Part shown: positions 8,248-10,458 of the stretch, one piece after another
Layout of the letters: every line of letters begins with the position of its first letter
Position numbering within the stretch: position 1 is the first letter of the stretch
NCBI GenBank assembly: GCA_016800925.1
Contig: JABCPU010001245.1
Location: 1 to 10,458, forward strand
DNA length: 10,458 nt
Direction of reading: 5' to 3'
From: Suillus spraguei
Taxonomy: Eukaryota > Basidiomycota > Agaricomycetes > Boletales > Suillaceae
The notes under the pieces: generated by a model
The model's input: only the letters and a program-made list of their open reading frames with translations
What the model was told of the DNA's origin: nothing
Databases searched by the model: none
Position numbers and translations under genes: made by a program

Positions 8248-10458
8248 ATGATGAGTGAGCACAGTCAATCAAGAGACTCAAGACAGAATCCTCTTCCCGA
8301 AAGTCGCCCATCCAGTGAAGCAACCGCTGGTGAAAGTTCGGTATGTGATTATCTCGCTCATGAAGACCACTACTTATTTCATTCGAAACATTAACTCTGA
8401 TTCCATCCTTCAGGGCAGACGCAGTGGTAAAATTCGTCGGTTTTTAGGCAAGGTTAAGAAAGCCACTAAAAAGATTTCTGTGAGTTGACAACTTGAAGGA
8501 TCTTGAGTTTTCTGGAACAAGGCTCATATGATCTTACAAAAGCACTCGAAGGATTCCTGCGGCCGTGATCCTGTACCGAATGTTGGTGCCTCATCGATCC
8601 TGAATATCAAGGTGGGCCACCTTTTAGTTTCGGTTCTCTCTCTCTCAAGTCTGGTGATTGCGCAGGTTCAGGGTGCTCCATCTGGTGGGGCACAAGATAC
8701 TGATCCCCAATTGGCACTTCAAACCGCCCAAGAGGCTGCAAAACTCATGAAGCCACTTTCGGAACATGTGGCATCAGCAGCATCCAACACCCAAAATGCA
8801 TCAGCGGATCTCGATGCTGCATATAATTTCCAGGATACATATCTTCAACTCCTTAGAATATTCGACAGAGTGATTGGGACGCTTTCGGGGGTACGGTCCA
8901 TATCTCTTGATCAGAACCGAACTAATCCTGTTACATAGGTACATCCATACGCAAAGATGGCGCTGAGCGTACTGTCTTGGGCTGCGAAAGTATGTTTGGT
9001 TTGGCTCTCATTTGTATCTTTTCCTCAGTTGTGACACGTGCAGGTAATCCTTGCTCAAGCTGATCGCGATACAGCCATACTCGGCCTTCTCCAGAAGTTG
9101 GCTGATGTTTACAAATTCATCACAGAAGACGAGAGGCTTCGCCAGCTTTCGTCGATACACCCTGTTCTTGGACAGATTTCTGAGCAGACCCTTCAGTGTG
9201 CCAATTTCATCAGAGATTATTCGGAGACCAAGAACTTTTGTAAGTCTTTGCGTATCATTGCACTTTTCACAGTCTCAATGTTCTACTATTATCGCAGGGA
9301 TTAGAGCCGGAAAGGACATAGGCCAGGAAACGGATGGTGCAATTTGAGGGTATAGTGTAATGTTGGATCAACTCATGGACAACCTCCAGAGGCAAGTTAC
9401 TCGCGATATAGCCATCTATATCCATCGCACAGGTGAGGGTTTATAAGTACTTCTGACTCGATATCTATTTATGCATCTCCAGGTGAAACACTAGATCTCA
9501 GTGGCATGATGTATGCGGAAGGCGCGGGACTAGATACCGGGAAACAATGCCTACCAAAGACGCGCATTGAAATCATATCCGATATTACGGACTGGGTCAA
9601 CAACACCGGAGACAATGTCCAGCGTGTGCTCTGGCTATCTGGCCCTGCAGGCACGGGCAAGTCGTCCATCGTCCACACAGTTGCTAAGTGGTTCAAGGAT
9701 GTGGGAGGGCTCGGTTCATGTTACTGCTTTGATCACCAGCGAAGTGCCGACCGTCGCCATGAAAAGATTTTTTCCACCATCGCGCGCGACCTGGCCGACC
9801 GTGATCCAGAGATGAGACGTGCATTAGCAGACGTAGTTAAAGATGCGAATTCGCTCAAGACTACAGCGGATATCGTCCAGCAGTGAGACGAGTTTCTCAT
9901 GAAACCACTGGGGAAGCCCTCAGGGTCAATTGTGAGACCTGTCGTCATTGCAATAGATGCACTGGACGAGAGGGCGGAGTCAGGTCACGGCAACGCCTTC
10001 TCCAAATTCTTGCGGGTAAACTAGGTGCTCAGCGAATCACCGAACTACCAGCCAACTTCCGGATTATTATTACTTCTCGTCCACTTCGCGATATCGAAGC
10101 TGAGCTTGCAGGCGCTCGGCATATCTGACGGATATCTATGGATGCATCCCACTAAATATTGCAGAACGCGACGTTCAAGCTTACGTATCGAAGGAGCTGG
10201 AGGGCATCTCGGATTTTGGACCAATGCATTAGCAGCTCTTGCTAAGAAAGCGGACGGGCTTTTCGAATGGGCCCGTCTTGCCTGCAGATACATTAAGGAA
10301 CCCCTGTTGGCGTACATCCAGTTCTCGCTTCAATGCCGTCGTGAACGACGATCCCAGGAAGCGGAAAAACCTGTTATATGATTTATATCAGCTTCTCTTG
10401 AACCGACATCATGCGAAGGGATAAATTTGAAGGCGGAGAGTATGAGGAAGCCCTGACA
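8248..10458 (+). pseudogene. Second NACHT NTPase (fungal NLR-like), eight exons, disrupted, 3' end off window
   Basis: Exons: 8248-8340, 8414-8479, 8543-8611, 8666-8890, 8939-8989, 9044-9239, 9298-9432 and 9483 to the edge. All introns are GT-AG, 48-73 nt, and join in consistent phase. Tandem ATGs at 8248 and 8251 start a Ser-rich leader, then a cationic helix (RRSGKIRRFLGKVKKATKK). A helical N-terminal domain follows (LQTAQEAAKLMKPLSEHVAS, FDRVIGTLSG, VHPYAKMALSVLSWAAK), resembling those of agaricomycete NLRs. The NACHT domain has Walker A GPAGTGKSS (9641-9667), Walker B PVVIAIDALDE (9938-9970) and LPANFRIIITSRPLRD. Stops: TGA 9345-9347 (where relatives likely have Arg), TGA 9885-9887 (from a likely TGG), TGA 10126-10128. 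Frame changes: one-base losses near 9971-9974, 10144 and 10222, then gains (or two-base losses) near 10280-10300 and 10400-10403. The frame is still coherent at the edge (KFEGGEYEEALT). Its Walker A setting differs from the first NACHT gene, so the two are not recent duplicates. Confidence 0.87.

Overview
The window looks like nuclear DNA from a mushroom-forming basidiomycete (Agaricomycetes). The clues are short GT-AG introns (48-77 nt), an F-box gene of the agaricomycete type, and two NLR-like (STAND/NACHT) genes of families typical of that group. This comes from recognising protein patterns by eye; no database was searched. Every recognisable gene is broken by stop codons and/or one-base shifts, so the window reads as a pseudogene-rich NLR neighbourhood, or as an assembly with many uncorrected indels.

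Layout: (1) 62-949, minus strand: an F-box protein gene with one intron and a frame break near its left end. (2) 950-1600: no convincing gene. (3) 1601-5402, minus: a NACHT NTPase gene. Between its NACHT module and its helical C-terminal segment lies a 1.7-kb tandem array of about 63 copies of a 27-bp unit. In the gene's sense strand the unit encodes a nine-residue DWLQTxxGR repeat. Five one-base losses and two nonsense codons break the frame. (4) 5403-6362: non-coding, with one weak retroelement-like motif. (5) 6363-7223, minus: the decayed C-terminal lobe of a pepsin-family (A1) aspartic protease. (6) 7312-7374: a perfect palindrome with 31-bp arms, followed by a small minus-strand ORF that has a TATA-like box upstream. 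(7) 7632-8247: non-coding upstream region. (8) 8248-10458, plus: a second, different NACHT gene with eight exons and seven intact-looking introns. Its coding sequence has three stop codons and five frame changes and runs off the right edge.

The two NLR-like genes diverge from the protease remnant between them. Intact relatives are thought to act as intracellular sensors in heterokaryon incompatibility or immunity-like responses. The most unusual item is the nine-residue repeat array. Its threonine codons use all four third bases and its leucine codons use all six synonyms, which points to past selection on the DWLQT reading frame even though that frame is now broken.
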